Shown here: positions 52,367-61,085 of the stretch, one piece after another
Layout: each line of letters begins with the position of its first letter
Position numbering within the stretch: position 1 is the stretch's first letter
Assembly: GCA_963695105.1 (NCBI GenBank)
Contig: CAVOGC010000001.1
Location: 1 to 64,000 of the forward strand
DNA: 64,000 bases
From: Competibacter sp963695105
GTDB lineage: Bacteria; Pseudomonadota; Gammaproteobacteria; Competibacterales; Competibacteraceae
Direction: 5' to 3'
The notes under the pieces: model-generated
The model's database searches: none
The model's input: only the letters and a program-made list of their open reading frames with translations
What the model was told of the DNA's origin: nothing
Program-made: the position numbers and the translations under genes

Positions 52367-53638
52367 TTATTCCAGCCGTTCGATGCCCAGTGTCCGCAGC
52401 ACGTATTTTTCGTACACCGGCTCCGACGTGCCGGTTTTGATTTTGTGGATAAAGTATTTTTCGAAGGCGATTTTGGCGTAGTGAACCCACTTGCCCTTTT
52501 TGAACCAGTTGACATTGCGCGGCGGGATCTGCGGCAGCGCCACGAAGGCCGCGCCGGTATCGCCCATGTCCGCCAGACAGATGGCGTTCCAGGTGCCCTT
52601 GGCGGTGGCCGGCTGGCCAGCCAGGTCGGCCTGAATGTTCTGGACGATGGCGGATACCATCGATTCGATCATATAGCCGGTCTTGGGCACGCCGGTGGGC
52701 ACTGGCGTGGCCTCGACCGGTGGGATCGCCACGCACACCCCGGCCGAGAAGATATTGCGGTACTTGGGGCTGCGCTGGTTGGCGTCGATCAGCACGAACC
52801 CACGCGGGTTGCATAGCCCGTCCACGGCGGCGACCGGGTCCACGCCGCGGAAAGCCGGCAGGGTCATGGCGAATTTAAAAGGCACTTCGTGTTCCTTGAT
52901 CGCTTCGCCCCGGTCGTTGTACTCCTCGACGATGGCCCGGTCAGCTTCGATCCGGGTGGTCTTGGCGTTGGTGATCCACTTGATGTGCCGGTTGCGCAGA
53001 TCCGATTCCAGCATACCCTTGGAGTCGCCGACACCGCCCAAACCCAAGTGACCGATGTACGGCTCGCTGGTGATCATGGTCATGGGTACGTGCTTGCGCA
53101 GCTTGCGCTTGCGCAGGTCGGCGTCGAGAATGAACGCGCTTTCGTAGACCGGCCCGAAACAACTGGCCATGGGCATCGCGCCCACCACGATCGGACCGGG
53201 GTCCTCGCAAAAGGCTGCATAGGCTTCGTAGGCGGCCTGGGCGTGATCCACCGCGCAGACCGAATGGGTGTGGCCGTTGTGGGGGCCGGCGCCCGGCACC
53301 TCGTCGAAGGCCAGTTTGGGGCCGGTGGTGATGACGAGATAGTCGTAATCGACGGTTTGTCCACCCTCCACCGTAAGCCGGTTGTGCTCGGCATCGATGT
53401 GGGTGACTGGCCGGCCGATGAAACGGATATCCTTCTTTGCGAAATAGGGGCCGATCGGGAAGGCGATATCGCCGCGCCGGCGCCAGCCGACCAGCAGCCA
53501 CGGGTTGGAAGGGAGGAATTGGAACTCCTCGCTCGCGTTGATAACGGTGATATCGTGGGCTTTGCCCAGTTTTTCCCGGGCTTCGTAGGCAAGGGGGATG
53601 CCGCCGATACCCGCGCCCATCACAACGATATGCGCCAT
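52367..53638 (-). CDS. sqr: Sulfide:quinone oxidoreductase (FAD-dependent)
   Basis: A 423-residue flavoprotein. IVVMGAGIGGIPLAYEAREK is the FAD-binding start. Three Cys stand where the redox Cys of Acidithiobacillus SQR are: Cys128 (HSVCAVDHA), Cys160 (MASCFGP) and Cys354 (NAICLADMG). This strongly favours sulfide oxidation with electrons passed to quinone at the inner membrane; the C-terminus (WFKKGKWVHYAKIAFEKYF) is amphipathic, for membrane contact. ATG 53638 is preceded by GGAGA. A cytochrome c lipoprotein is divergently encoded 240 bases away. Confidence 0.88.
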   Translation of the reverse strand: MAHIVVMGAGIGGIPLAYEAREKLGKAHDITVINASEEFQFLPSNPWLLVGWRRRGDIAFPIGPYFAKKDIRFIGRPVTHIDAEHNRLTVEGGQTVDYDYLVITTGPKLAFDEVPGAGPHNGHTHSVCAVDHAQAAYEAYAAFCEDPGPIVVGAMPMASCFGPVYESAFILDADLRKRKLRKHVPMTMITSEPYIGHLGLGGVGDSKGMLESDLRNRHIKWITNAKTTRIEADRAIVEEYNDRGEAIKEHEVPFKFAMTLPAFRGVDPVAAVDGLCNPRGFVLIDANQRSPKYRNIFSAGVCVAIPPVEATPVPTGVPKTGYMIESMVSAIVQNIQADLAGQPATAKGTWNAICLADMGDTGAAFVALPQIPPRNVNWFKKGKWVHYAKIAFEKYFIHKIKTGTSEPVYEKYVLRTLGIERLE

Positions 53639-53879
53639 GTTTATTTCTCCTGAACCCTCTTCGGGGTGCTTGAGCTGGTCGTGCGTGTGGTTGGTTAAGG
53701 TGAATAAGGTCTTCAAATTCAAGCATAGATCATTCTCGTGGGCTTGGCCGGGCACCGGCCCGTGACGATTCGCGGCGCTTTGGCATCCCCGCGCCGCCGC
53801 AGTCTGATAAGATTATGGCGGTATCATCCAGATGTATCCGATAACCCGAGCAGGTCAAAACATATCCAAAGGACGATCC

Positions 53880-54275
53880 ATGAACTCTCGTAAACTGCTT
53901 GCATTCGCGTTGGTTTTGGGGTTGGGCATGCTGGCGGGTTGTTCCGGCGAACGGCCGGACAAGCCGGTGAGCTTCCAGAAGGACGTGTATCCGATTCTGA
54001 AAGCGAGCTGTTTGGAGTGCCATACCGTGCCCAATGGCGAGGGCTATACCAAGAGCGGTTTGGCGCTGGGCACCCATGAGGAGTTAATGAAGGGCACCAA
54101 GATGGGTCCCGTCATCATCCCCGGGCAGAGTCTCAACAGTAGTTTCAACCGTCTGATCGAAGGCCGCCCCGGCGTGGATCCTTCCATTCAAATGCCGCAC
54201 GGCAAGGTAAAACTGCCGGAAGAACAACTGGCCATCATCCGTAAGTGGGTTGATCAGGGCGCCAAGAACAACTAA
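53880..54275 (+). CDS. Cytochrome c-type lipoprotein (PSCyt1-like)
   Basis: A 131-residue protein. The signal peptide ends in a lipobox (GMLAGC, Cys21), so it is a lipoprotein. CLECH at residues 44-48 is one CXXCH heme c site in FQKDVYPILKASCLECH, the planctomycete-type cytochrome C context. A Met in IQMPHGK is a likely sixth ligand. It is divergent from the sulfide:quinone oxidoreductase and might take part in the same electron path, which is inferred from position alone. A longer frame upstream has no signal peptide. Confidence 0.85.
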   Translation: MNSRKLLAFALVLGLGMLAGCSGERPDKPVSFQKDVYPILKASCLECHTVPNGEGYTKSGLALGTHEELMKGTKMGPVIIPGQSLNSSFNRLIEGRPGVDPSIQMPHGKVKLPEEQLAIIRKWVDQGAKNN

Positions 54276-54460
54276 ACGGCCCGCGCTGTTTTTCCCGCCC
54301 GCATTCCAGCCCTCCCTCCGACGCCAGGGGGAGGGCGCGGCGCCGGTCGATCTCACCCGCCAAAATAATCCGGTTTGTCCGCCCGACCCCCATCTTCCGT
54401 TCCGCCGCATATCCGACGTCGGAACGGGCACATTCCATTGGATCGTTTTGGGGAGGCATC

Positions 54461-56605
54461 ATGGTTAGCTCCCGGCAGACCGCGCTGGCCGGCGCGGATT
54501 TCGATACCTGGTTGAGTACCCTGCAAGTCCGCTGGTCGCCGGCTCAGATCGAGATCGTCCGGCACGCCTACGCACTCGGCGGCGAGCCGGAACTGGCGGT
54601 GGCCGACCTACTGGCCGATCTGCGCGTGGATCACGAAGTGGTCGCCGCCGCGCTGCTACACGAGCCGGTTGCGGACGGGCGAATCAAGCTGGCTCTGGTC
54701 GAGGAGGAATTCGGGCCGGCTGTCGCGCGCCTGGTCGATGGCATCGCCAAGCTCGATGCCATCGGCGAGTTGCACCAGAGCGGCCAGCATGCCGGCCATC
54801 AGTTGGAAAGCCTGCGCAAGATGTTGCTGGCGATGGCGCAGGATGTCCGGGTGGTGCTGATCAAGCTGGCGATACGACTACACGAACTGCGTCAGTTCGG
54901 GCGGCGGGCCGCCGCCGGACAGCGCCGCATCGCCCGGGAGACCCTGGATATTTTCACCCCGCTGGCCAACCGGCTTGGCATCGGACGCATCAAGTGGGAG
55001 ATGGAAGATCTGGCGCTGCGTTACCTGGAACCGCCGGCTTACAAGCAAATCGCCACCGCCCTCGACCAGCGCCGCGCCGACCGGGAAACGTATATCGACC
55101 GGGTTGTGGAAGAGTTGCGCGGCCGCCTGCGCCAGGTCGGCATCCACGCCGAGGTCAGCGGCCGAGTCAAGCACATCTACAGTATCTGGCGGAAGATGCA
55201 GCACAAGAAGCTGTCCTTCGAGCAGATTTTCGATGTGCGCGCGGTGCGGGTCATGGTCGATACGGTGAACGACTGCTACGCCGCGCTCGGCGTGGTGCAT
55301 GCCTGCTGGAACCACATCCATCAGGAGTTCGACGACTACATCGCCCATCCCAAGCCCAACGGCTATCAATCGCTGCATACGGCGGTGGTGGGGCCGGAGG
55401 GCCGAGCCCTGGAAGTGCAGATCCGCACCTTCGCCATGCATCAGAACGCCGAATTGGGCGTTGCCGCCCACTGGCGCTACAAGGAGGGCGGCGAGAGTCC
55501 GGGCGAAACGGCCGAACAGCAGATCGCCTGGCTGCGGCAGATTCTGGAGTACAGGGAGGAAGAAACCGGCGACGGCGATCTGCTGGAGCAGTTCAAGGCC
55601 GAGGCGTTCCAGGATCGGGTGTACGCCATCACGCCCAAGGGCGCCATCGTCGAACTGGCGCGGGGGGCGACGCCGCTGGATTTCGCCTACCACATCCATA
55701 CCGAGGTCGGCCATCGCTGTCGGGGCGCCAAGGTCAACGGTCGCATTGTGCCGCTGACCTACGAACTCAGGAACGGCGAGCAGGTGGACGTGCTGACCAC
55801 CAAGACCGGCGCTCCCAGCCGCGACTGGCTCAGTCCGCATCTGGGCTACGTCAAGACCAATCGGGCACGGGCCAAGATCCGCCAGTGGTTTGTCCAGCAG
55901 GATCAGGATAAAAGCATTGCCGCCGGTCGCGCGCTGCTGGAGCGGGAGTTCCAGCGGCTGGGAATCCGGCAGATCAAGCTGGAGAAAGTGGCGGAAAAAT
56001 TCAACGTTGCCAAACCGGAAGAGTTGTTCGCCGCCATCGGCCACGGTGCGCTGACCACCGCGCAGGTGGTGGCCAAAATTCAGGATCTGCTACCGGCGCC
56101 GCCCGCCGCCGCGAATCACCCACCCATCGCGCGCAAGCCCAGGAGCGTCGGGTCCGGCAAGGACGACGTGCGAATCCGCGGAGTGGGCCGATTGTTGACG
56201 CAAATGGCGCAGTGCTGCCAGCCGGCGCCGTTCGAGCCGATCGTCGGCTACATCACCCAGGGGCGCGGCGTGACCATCCACCGCCAGGATTGCGCCAACT
56301 GGCTGAGTCTGGCCAGCCAGCACCACGAGCGCGTCATCGAGGTCGGTTGGGGCGAAACGCCGGCCACTTATCCGGTGGACATCATGGTCGTCGCCCATGA
56401 TCGCTCCGGCCTGTTGCGCGATATCACCTCGATTCTGGCCAACGAGCAGGTCAACGTGCTGGGCGCTAACACGCTAACCGACCGGGAAACCTCGATCGCC
56501 CGCATGGGGCTGACTCTGGAAATCACCGATGTGGTGCAACTGAGTCGGGTGCTGGACCAGATCGGGCAGTTGCACAATGTGGTGGAGGCGTATCGAAAAA
56601 GCTGA
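54461..56605 (+). CDS. relA: (p)ppGpp synthetase RelA
   Basis: A 714-residue long RSH protein. The N-terminal hydrolase region is degenerate: HD is HE at residues 67-68 (AALLHEPVADG) and the later Asp is lost (KLAIRLHELRQF), as in other synthetase-only RelA. The synthetase domain is complete, with SFEQIFDVRAVRVMV, EFDDYIAHPKPNGYQSLHTA and HQNAELGVAAHWRYKEGG. TGS (RVYAITPKGAIVELARGATP) and C-terminal zinc-finger-like and ACT domains follow. It makes the alarmone in response to uncharged tRNA on the ribosome. GGGGAGG precedes ATG. hflD converges from the other side. Confidence 0.95.
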   Translation: MVSSRQTALAGADFDTWLSTLQVRWSPAQIEIVRHAYALGGEPELAVADLLADLRVDHEVVAAALLHEPVADGRIKLALVEEEFGPAVARLVDGIAKLDAIGELHQSGQHAGHQLESLRKMLLAMAQDVRVVLIKLAIRLHELRQFGRRAAAGQRRIARETLDIFTPLANRLGIGRIKWEMEDLALRYLEPPAYKQIATALDQRRADRETYIDRVVEELRGRLRQVGIHAEVSGRVKHIYSIWRKMQHKKLSFEQIFDVRAVRVMVDTVNDCYAALGVVHACWNHIHQEFDDYIAHPKPNGYQSLHTAVVGPEGRALEVQIRTFAMHQNAELGVAAHWRYKEGGESPGETAEQQIAWLRQILEYREEETGDGDLLEQFKAEAFQDRVYAITPKGAIVELARGATPLDFAYHIHTEVGHRCRGAKVNGRIVPLTYELRNGEQVDVLTTKTGAPSRDWLSPHLGYVKTNRARAKIRQWFVQQDQDKSIAAGRALLEREFQRLGIRQIKLEKVAEKFNVAKPEELFAAIGHGALTTAQVVAKIQDLLPAPPAAANHPPIARKPRSVGSGKDDVRIRGVGRLLTQMAQCCQPAPFEPIVGYITQGRGVTIHRQDCANWLSLASQHHERVIEVGWGETPATYPVDIMVVAHDRSGLLRDITSILANEQVNVLGANTLTDRETSIARMGLTLEITDVVQLSRVLDQIGQLHNVVEAYRKS

Positions 56606-56615
56606 AGCCAGCGGT

Positions 56616-57233
56616 TTACGCCAGGCTCGCCAACAGCCGCCGGGTTTCTCGCAGCAAGGGGTTGCGGCGCAGCAGCAGCGTTAGCCGGCTGCCGCCGCTT
56701 TGCCGCCACAAGGCCGCCGCGCGGATGCCGGCCAGTAGCAGCGCCCGAATCCGGTTGCTGTTCTCCGGGTTGTTCAGGTGGACCGGTGCGCCGCTGACCA
56801 TGATGCGCGGCGACAGAGTGCTTAGGCTGTTGAGGTAGATCTCGGCGAAACGGGCGACGGAGTTGCTGTGCCCAACCGGAAAATGGACCAGATTCGGGAT
56901 AATGTCCTCGATGCCGGCGCGGACGGCCCGCAACAGGTCGGAGCGTTGCGATAGCTTGCGCTCCAGGCTCAGCAGCGTTACCGCGTAACGGGTCAATTCC
57001 ATGTCTCGCGGGTTGCCGAGTTGCTGCTCAAGCAGTTGCAGTCCGGTGCGTAGCCGGGGAACGCCGCCGTACACGTCGTCGCTGCTGGCGGCGTCGATCT
57101 TGATCAGGCTGTTCAGGCAGGTTTCGACATCCTCCGGGTTGGCTTGGCCGCGGCGGGCAATGCCGCGCACGAGGTCGGCGGCTTGCAGCACGCCGGCGAG
57201 AGCGATGGCGCGATCACGGTCGGTTTGGGGCAT
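56616..57233 (-). CDS. hflD: Lysogenization regulator HflD homologue
   Basis: A 205-residue HflD (YcfC). AIALAGVLQAADLVRGIARR, GLQLLEQQLGNPRDMELTRY and the end LLLRRNPLLRETRRLLASL are characteristic. It lies 31 bases downstream of mnmA in the same direction, the arrangement found in Escherichia coli and most gammaproteobacteria. In E. coli it affects lambda CII stability at the membrane; its housekeeping role is unclear. Confidence 0.92.
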   Translation of the reverse strand: MPQTDRDRAIALAGVLQAADLVRGIARRGQANPEDVETCLNSLIKIDAASSDDVYGGVPRLRTGLQLLEQQLGNPRDMELTRYAVTLLSLERKLSQRSDLLRAVRAGIEDIIPNLVHFPVGHSNSVARFAEIYLNSLSTLSPRIMVSGAPVHLNNPENSNRIRALLLAGIRAAALWRQSGGSRLTLLLRRNPLLRETRRLLASLA

Positions 57234-57264
57234 GGGATGGAGATCGGGGTGGCGAGAGTTGGAT

Positions 57265-58353
57265 TCAATCCCAGGCGGTGTCGATCACCCCGCCGCCCAG
57301 GCAATCGTCGGCGAGGTAGAAGACGATGGACTGTCCGGGGGTGATGGCGCGCTGCGGTTCGAGAAACTGGATCGTGGCGCCCCGTGCGTCCAATGTCTCC
57401 AGCTCGCAAGCCTGATCGCGCTGACGGTAGCGAATCTTGGCCTGATAGCGCATCGGCGCCTTGGGCGGCTGTCCGGCGACCCAGTGCAGTTGCGAAGCCC
57501 GCAAGCGCCGGTGGAATAGAGCAGGGTGGTCGTGACCCTGCACCACGATCAGCGTGTTGTTTTCCAGCTCTTTGCTGGCGACGTACCAGGGCGCGCCGCC
57601 GCCGTCGCGTCGGCCGCCGATGCCCAGCCCCTGCCGCTGGCCGATGGTGTGGAACATCAGGCCGGCGTGCTCGCCCAGCAGCTCTCCGTTCGGGGTCCGG
57701 ATCGGCCCCGGTCGGGCCGGCAGAAAGCGGTTCAGGAATTCCCGGAACGGGCGTTCGCCGATAAAACAGATGCCGGTGCTGTCCTTTTTGGCGTGGGTGA
57801 CCAGACCGGCGCGGGCGGCCATGTCCCGCACCGCCTGCTTGTGGAGGCCGCCGACCGGAAACAGCGCGTTGGCCAGTTGGGACTGGTCGAGTCCGTACAG
57901 AAAATAGCTCTGATCCTTATTCGGGTCGTGGCCCTTGAGCAGGTGCTGGCGGCCGTCGCGCTCCTCGCGCCGGGCATAGTGGCCGGTGGCGATACGCCCG
58001 GCGCCCAGCCGACGGGCGTGGTCGAGGAAAGCCCTGAACTTGATTTCGGTGTTGCACAGGATATCCGGGTTGGGAGTCCGGCCACGACGGTATTCGTCCA
58101 GAAAATAGCGGAACACCCGCTCCTGATATTCGGCGGTGAAGCTGACCTGGTGCAGCGGAATGCCCAGCGTGTCGCAAACCGAGCGCGCGTCCTCCAGATC
58201 CTCGGCGGCGGAACAGTAACCGGCCTCGTGGGAATCCTCCCAATTCTTCATGAACACGCCATGTACGTCGTGGCCCTGTTCGACCAGCAGCAGAGCAGCC
58301 ACCGAGGAATCCACACCGCCGGACAGGCCCACCACGATCCGGTTTTTTGCCAT
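57265..58353 (-). CDS. mnmA: tRNA 2-thiouridylase MnmA
   Basis: A 362-residue tRNA-specific 2-thiouridylase that makes s2U34 in tRNA-Lys, -Glu and -Gln. The PP-loop SGGVDSS is at residues 11-17. Catalytic Cys100 (PDILCNTEIKF) and Cys196 (STGICFIGERPF) are both present, and GLMFHTIGQRQGLGIGG follows. ATG 58353 gives the normal N-terminus; the open frame continues upstream without a family match. It forms an operon with hflD. Confidence 0.96.
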   Translation of the reverse strand: MAKNRIVVGLSGGVDSSVAALLLVEQGHDVHGVFMKNWEDSHEAGYCSAAEDLEDARSVCDTLGIPLHQVSFTAEYQERVFRYFLDEYRRGRTPNPDILCNTEIKFRAFLDHARRLGAGRIATGHYARREERDGRQHLLKGHDPNKDQSYFLYGLDQSQLANALFPVGGLHKQAVRDMAARAGLVTHAKKDSTGICFIGERPFREFLNRFLPARPGPIRTPNGELLGEHAGLMFHTIGQRQGLGIGGRRDGGGAPWYVASKELENNTLIVVQGHDHPALFHRRLRASQLHWVAGQPPKAPMRYQAKIRYRQRDQACELETLDARGATIQFLEPQRAITPGQSIVFYLADDCLGGGVIDTAWD

Positions 58354-58458
58354 CGGGAGATCATCGGGAAACTGAGGTGAAGGATGCGAATGGAGCAATA
58401 TAGAATACCAAACGGATCCCGCCGGGACAGCGTCTGTCCAACCACCGACCAAAGAAAA

Positions 58459-58482
58459 AGGCCGAACCGGGGGTTCGGCCTT
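58459..58482 (-). terminator. Intrinsic terminator of the phasin gene
   Basis: AAGGCCGAACC and GGTTCGGCCTT make an 11-bp perfect stem about 18 bases after the phasin stop on the minus strand, followed by CTTTTTCTTT. It separates the phasin message from mnmA. Confidence 0.85.
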
Positions 58483-58499
58483 GCGGGGAAGGGCGTGGC

Positions 58500-58844
58500 T
58501 TATTTGCCGACGCCGGCCAGACTGTCCTGCACCAGCTTGTCGAATTCGGCCTTGAAGCGCGAGGTCAGATCGGCCAGGGTCTTGGCGTCGTCCATGAACT
58601 TCTGATGCAGGCTGGAGATCGACGCGGACTGCGAGGTCAGGAACGCCTGCAAACTGGCGGGGTCGCTGATGTCGGCGGCGGTTTTCATCCGGTTCATCGC
58701 CATGTCGACATAGGATTGCAGGGCGCTCATCTGAAAATTGACCAAGGCTTCCAGATTGGTGGCGGACAGCTTGTTGGCCTTGATTACCGGAGCCAGGAAA
58801 CTCTGGTACTGCTCGGACATTTTGGCTAGGGCATCGTTGGTCAT
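58500..58844 (-). CDS. phaP: Phasin family protein (PHA granule-associated)
   Basis: A 114-residue helical protein with the phasin pattern: EQYQSFLAPVIKANKLSATN, LEALVNFQMSALQSYVDMAM and KTLADLTSRFKAEFDKLVQD. Phasins coat polyhydroxyalkanoate granules. The start at 58844 follows GGAGAG. The frame is open further upstream but only through the promoter. A sigma-70 promoter overlapped by palindromic repeats lies directly upstream, and a terminator follows, so it is a single-gene unit. PHA synthase genes are not in the window. Confidence 0.9.
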   Translation of the reverse strand: MTNDALAKMSEQYQSFLAPVIKANKLSATNLEALVNFQMSALQSYVDMAMNRMKTAADISDPASLQAFLTSQSASISSLHQKFMDDAKTLADLTSRFKAEFDKLVQDSLAGVGK

Positions 58845-58883
58845 GGTGGTGGTCTCTCCATAAGTGGTTGGTTGATGGAAAAT

Positions 58884-58912
58884 AGCATAAGGCAACTTTT
58901 GTTGCAGTGCAA
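58884..58912 (-). promoter_or_regulatory. Sigma-70 promoter of the phasin gene
   Basis: On the minus strand TTGCAC (-35), a 17-base spacer and TATGCT (-10) make a good promoter about 40 bases before the phasin start. The -35 hexamer lies inside the proximal palindromic operator copy. Confidence 0.75.
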
Positions 58913-58943
58913 TATAAATCCGGATTTTTGTTGCAGTGCAATA
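58897..58943. repeat. Two 18-bp direct repeats with a TTGCAGTGCAA palindrome: probable PhaR operator
   Basis: TTTTGTTGCAGTGCAATA occurs at 58897-58914 and again, identical, at 58926-58943. The 29-base spacing is near three helical turns, so both copies face the same side. Each contains the near-palindrome TTGC-AGT-GCAA. TTGC/GCAA-type and CTGC/GCAG-type sites are the known targets of the phasin repressor PhaR in other Proteobacteria. Overlap with the -35 box suggests repression by blocking RNA polymerase. Confidence 0.7.
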
Positions 58944-59022
58944 GAGCGGAAACGTCTGGTCGGCTTGGCGTCCGGCGGGCATTGGCGGATAATGCTGACC
59001 TTTGCGGCGATGGATAATTCCC

Positions 59023-59922
59023 ATGTGGTTCAAGAATATGACGCTATTTCGCTTGGTTGAGCCATTGTCGCTTTCGGCCGAGACACTGGCGGCGCGGCTG
59101 GCGCAATACGCTTTCCAGCCCTGCCCCAGCCATCAACCGAGCAGCGCCGGCTGGGCGCCGCCGCTGGGTCGCAAAGGGCGCGATCTGGTGCATGCCGCGG
59201 CGGGCCGGCTGCTGTTGTGTCTGCGGACCGAGGAGAAAGTCTTGCCGGCGGCCGTGCTGAACCAGATGGTGGACGAACGCAGCGCCGAACTGGAAGACCG
59301 ACGGCGGCAGCCAGTGCGGCGCCGTGAAAAGCAGGAACTGCGCGAGCAGATTGTGGGCGAACTGCTGCCTCGCGCCCTGTGCCGGAGCCGGCATGGCTAC
59401 GCCTATCTCGACCCCTTGGCCGGCTGGTTGGTGGTGGGCAGCGCCAGCCCGCGCGGGGTGGAAGAACTGACCGGGATGCTGCGCAAGACACTGGACACCT
59501 TGCCGATTGCTCCGCCACGGGTGCGGCAGTCGGTGAGCGCGGTCATGACGGCGTGGCTGGCCGAGGGCCAGGCGCCGGCGGAATTCGCTCTGGGAGATAC
59601 TTGTGAGCTGCGGGAGACGGGAGAAACCGGCGGAGTCGTGCGTTGTCGCGGGCAGGATTTGACCGGCGCCGAGATCCGCGGCCATCTGGCCGCTGGGAAG
59701 GAGGTGACCCGGTTGGGCCTGTACTGGAACGAGCGGATCGCCTTGGTGCTTGATGAGGCGCTGGTAATCCGCCGACTCCAGTTCCTCGATGTGGTCCGGG
59801 AGTCGCTGCGGGATATCGCGGATTCCCCGGAGGCGATATTCGATGCCGAGTTCGCGCTGATGGCCGGCGAGCTGGCGCTGCTGGCGCCGCGGTTGCTGGA
59901 TGTGTTCGGGGGCGAGGCGTAG
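59023..59922 (+). CDS. rdgC: Recombination-associated protein RdgC
   Basis: A 299-residue RdgC. MWFKNMTLFRLVEPLSLSAE is the family start, and GRKGRDLVHAAAGRLLLCLR, DPLAGWLVVGSASPRGVEEL and RLGLYWNERIALVLDE follow. RdgC forms a DNA-encircling dimer that limits RecA activity. ATG at 59023 is set by the MWFKN start. The phasin promoter region lies immediately upstream, divergent. Confidence 0.93.
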   Translation: MWFKNMTLFRLVEPLSLSAETLAARLAQYAFQPCPSHQPSSAGWAPPLGRKGRDLVHAAAGRLLLCLRTEEKVLPAAVLNQMVDERSAELEDRRRQPVRRREKQELREQIVGELLPRALCRSRHGYAYLDPLAGWLVVGSASPRGVEELTGMLRKTLDTLPIAPPRVRQSVSAVMTAWLAEGQAPAEFALGDTCELRETGETGGVVRCRGQDLTGAEIRGHLAAGKEVTRLGLYWNERIALVLDEALVIRRLQFLDVVRESLRDIADSPEAIFDAEFALMAGELALLAPRLLDVFGGEA

Positions 59923-60013
59923 AGACGTGGATAATCGGTGTTGAGCCGGGACGGGCGCTAGAGTTGGATAACAAAACGGGCCGCACATCTTCGCCGGCCC
60001 GAAAAGGCGGCAC

Positions 60014-61072
60014 ATGAGCGGTTGGCAACTGACGGGCGTGATTGGATTGCTGGGGGCACTGGCGAGTATGGTCGTTGCCGGCTGGCTGGTTGTGCGTTTT
60101 ATCCAACAGCGCAAGCAGCGATTGGAGGATCATTTGCAGGCACTGAGGAAGGCGGCGGCGGAGAAGGCGGCGGCGGAGAAGGCGGCGGCGGAGAAGGCGG
60201 CGGCGCACAGCGCGGCGATCGCGCGGGCGGCGGCGGATCGACTGGCGGCCAAGCGCGCGTTTGCGGAGAAAACGGCGGCGGAGAAGGCGGTGGCGGAAAA
60301 GGCGGCCGTGGAACAGGCCATCGCCGAGTGGGCGGCGGCCGAGCAGGCCGAGGCCGAGCGCGTCCAACTCAAGCGGACCACGGTGGAACGGCGGGAATCC
60401 GAGGAAATCGAGGCGCGGATGCGCGCTGTCGAGGACGCCATCGCCGAATGGCTGGATGTGGAGCGCGAAGGCAACCGGGTGGCCGCCACCACCGCCGCCA
60501 AACCGGGCAAGGCGTCGCAAAAGACCTACACCCGGACGGAAGCGATTCGTCAGCAGGTGCGCATCACCGCCGAGAAAGTGGAAAGAGAGGCGCAGGAACT
60601 GGAGTTCATCAAGAACCGCATCCAGGCCGGGGTGGATTTTCTACCGATCGAATTCAAGCAAACCATTGATGACTGGAAGGAAGGGCGAGTCTTCCGCCAC
60701 AGCACCTTCGAAGATCTCAAGCTTAAATTCCGCTACAAGGCCTACTCGGTCGAGGACGGCTACGAACTGCTGTATCAGTACAACGAGTGGATGGGTCAGC
60801 AGCGCGAGAAACTCCGGGTGTTTATCCGGTTGCTGGGCACCGAGGTGGACAAGGGAGAGAGCATTCAGGCGGCGATCGAACGGGCGGAGCGCGCCGAGCG
60901 GCAGAAATACCTGGAAATGGATGTCGATGTGATCTTTACCCTGCGCGAGGTTCGCACCATTCTGGATCGGCTGATCGGCATGGAGACCATCCTTAAGGAA
61001 CTCGAAATGGTCTGTCGCAAGCGTTCCGAACAGATCATTACCCCATCCTGGGAGGCGAAGGGGTCGCTGTAG
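60014..61072 (+). CDS. Membrane-anchored coiled-coil protein of unknown function
   Basis: A 352-residue protein, not recognised. One N-terminal membrane helix (TGVIGLLGALASMVVAGWLV, residues 7-27) is followed by a basic turn and an Ala/Glu/Lys-rich coiled coil to about residue 140, including a K-A-A-A-E repeat. A second helical domain (FIKNRIQAGVDFLPIEFKQT, KLKFRYKAYSVEDGYELLYQ) ends at about 345. It would be anchored in the inner membrane with a long cytoplasmic rod. Nothing in the neighbours (rdgC upstream, the convergent liv operon) explains it. Confidence 0.75.
   Translation: MSGWQLTGVIGLLGALASMVVAGWLVVRFIQQRKQRLEDHLQALRKAAAEKAAAEKAAAEKAAAHSAAIARAAADRLAAKRAFAEKTAAEKAVAEKAAVEQAIAEWAAAEQAEAERVQLKRTTVERRESEEIEARMRAVEDAIAEWLDVEREGNRVAATTAAKPGKASQKTYTRTEAIRQQVRITAEKVEREAQELEFIKNRIQAGVDFLPIEFKQTIDDWKEGRVFRHSTFEDLKLKFRYKAYSVEDGYELLYQYNEWMGQQREKLRVFIRLLGTEVDKGESIQAAIERAERAERQKYLEMDVDVIFTLREVRTILDRLIGMETILKELEMVCRKRSEQIITPSWEAKGSL
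60149..60205 (+). repeat. 15-bp tandem repeat encoding K-A-A-A-E
   Basis: AAGGCGGCGGCGGAG is repeated three times perfectly, with a fourth copy of 12 bases. It lies inside the coiled-coil gene and preserves the frame, so copy number could change without breaking the protein. Confidence 0.85.
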
Positions 61073-61085
61073 GTAAGTTCGTCTT

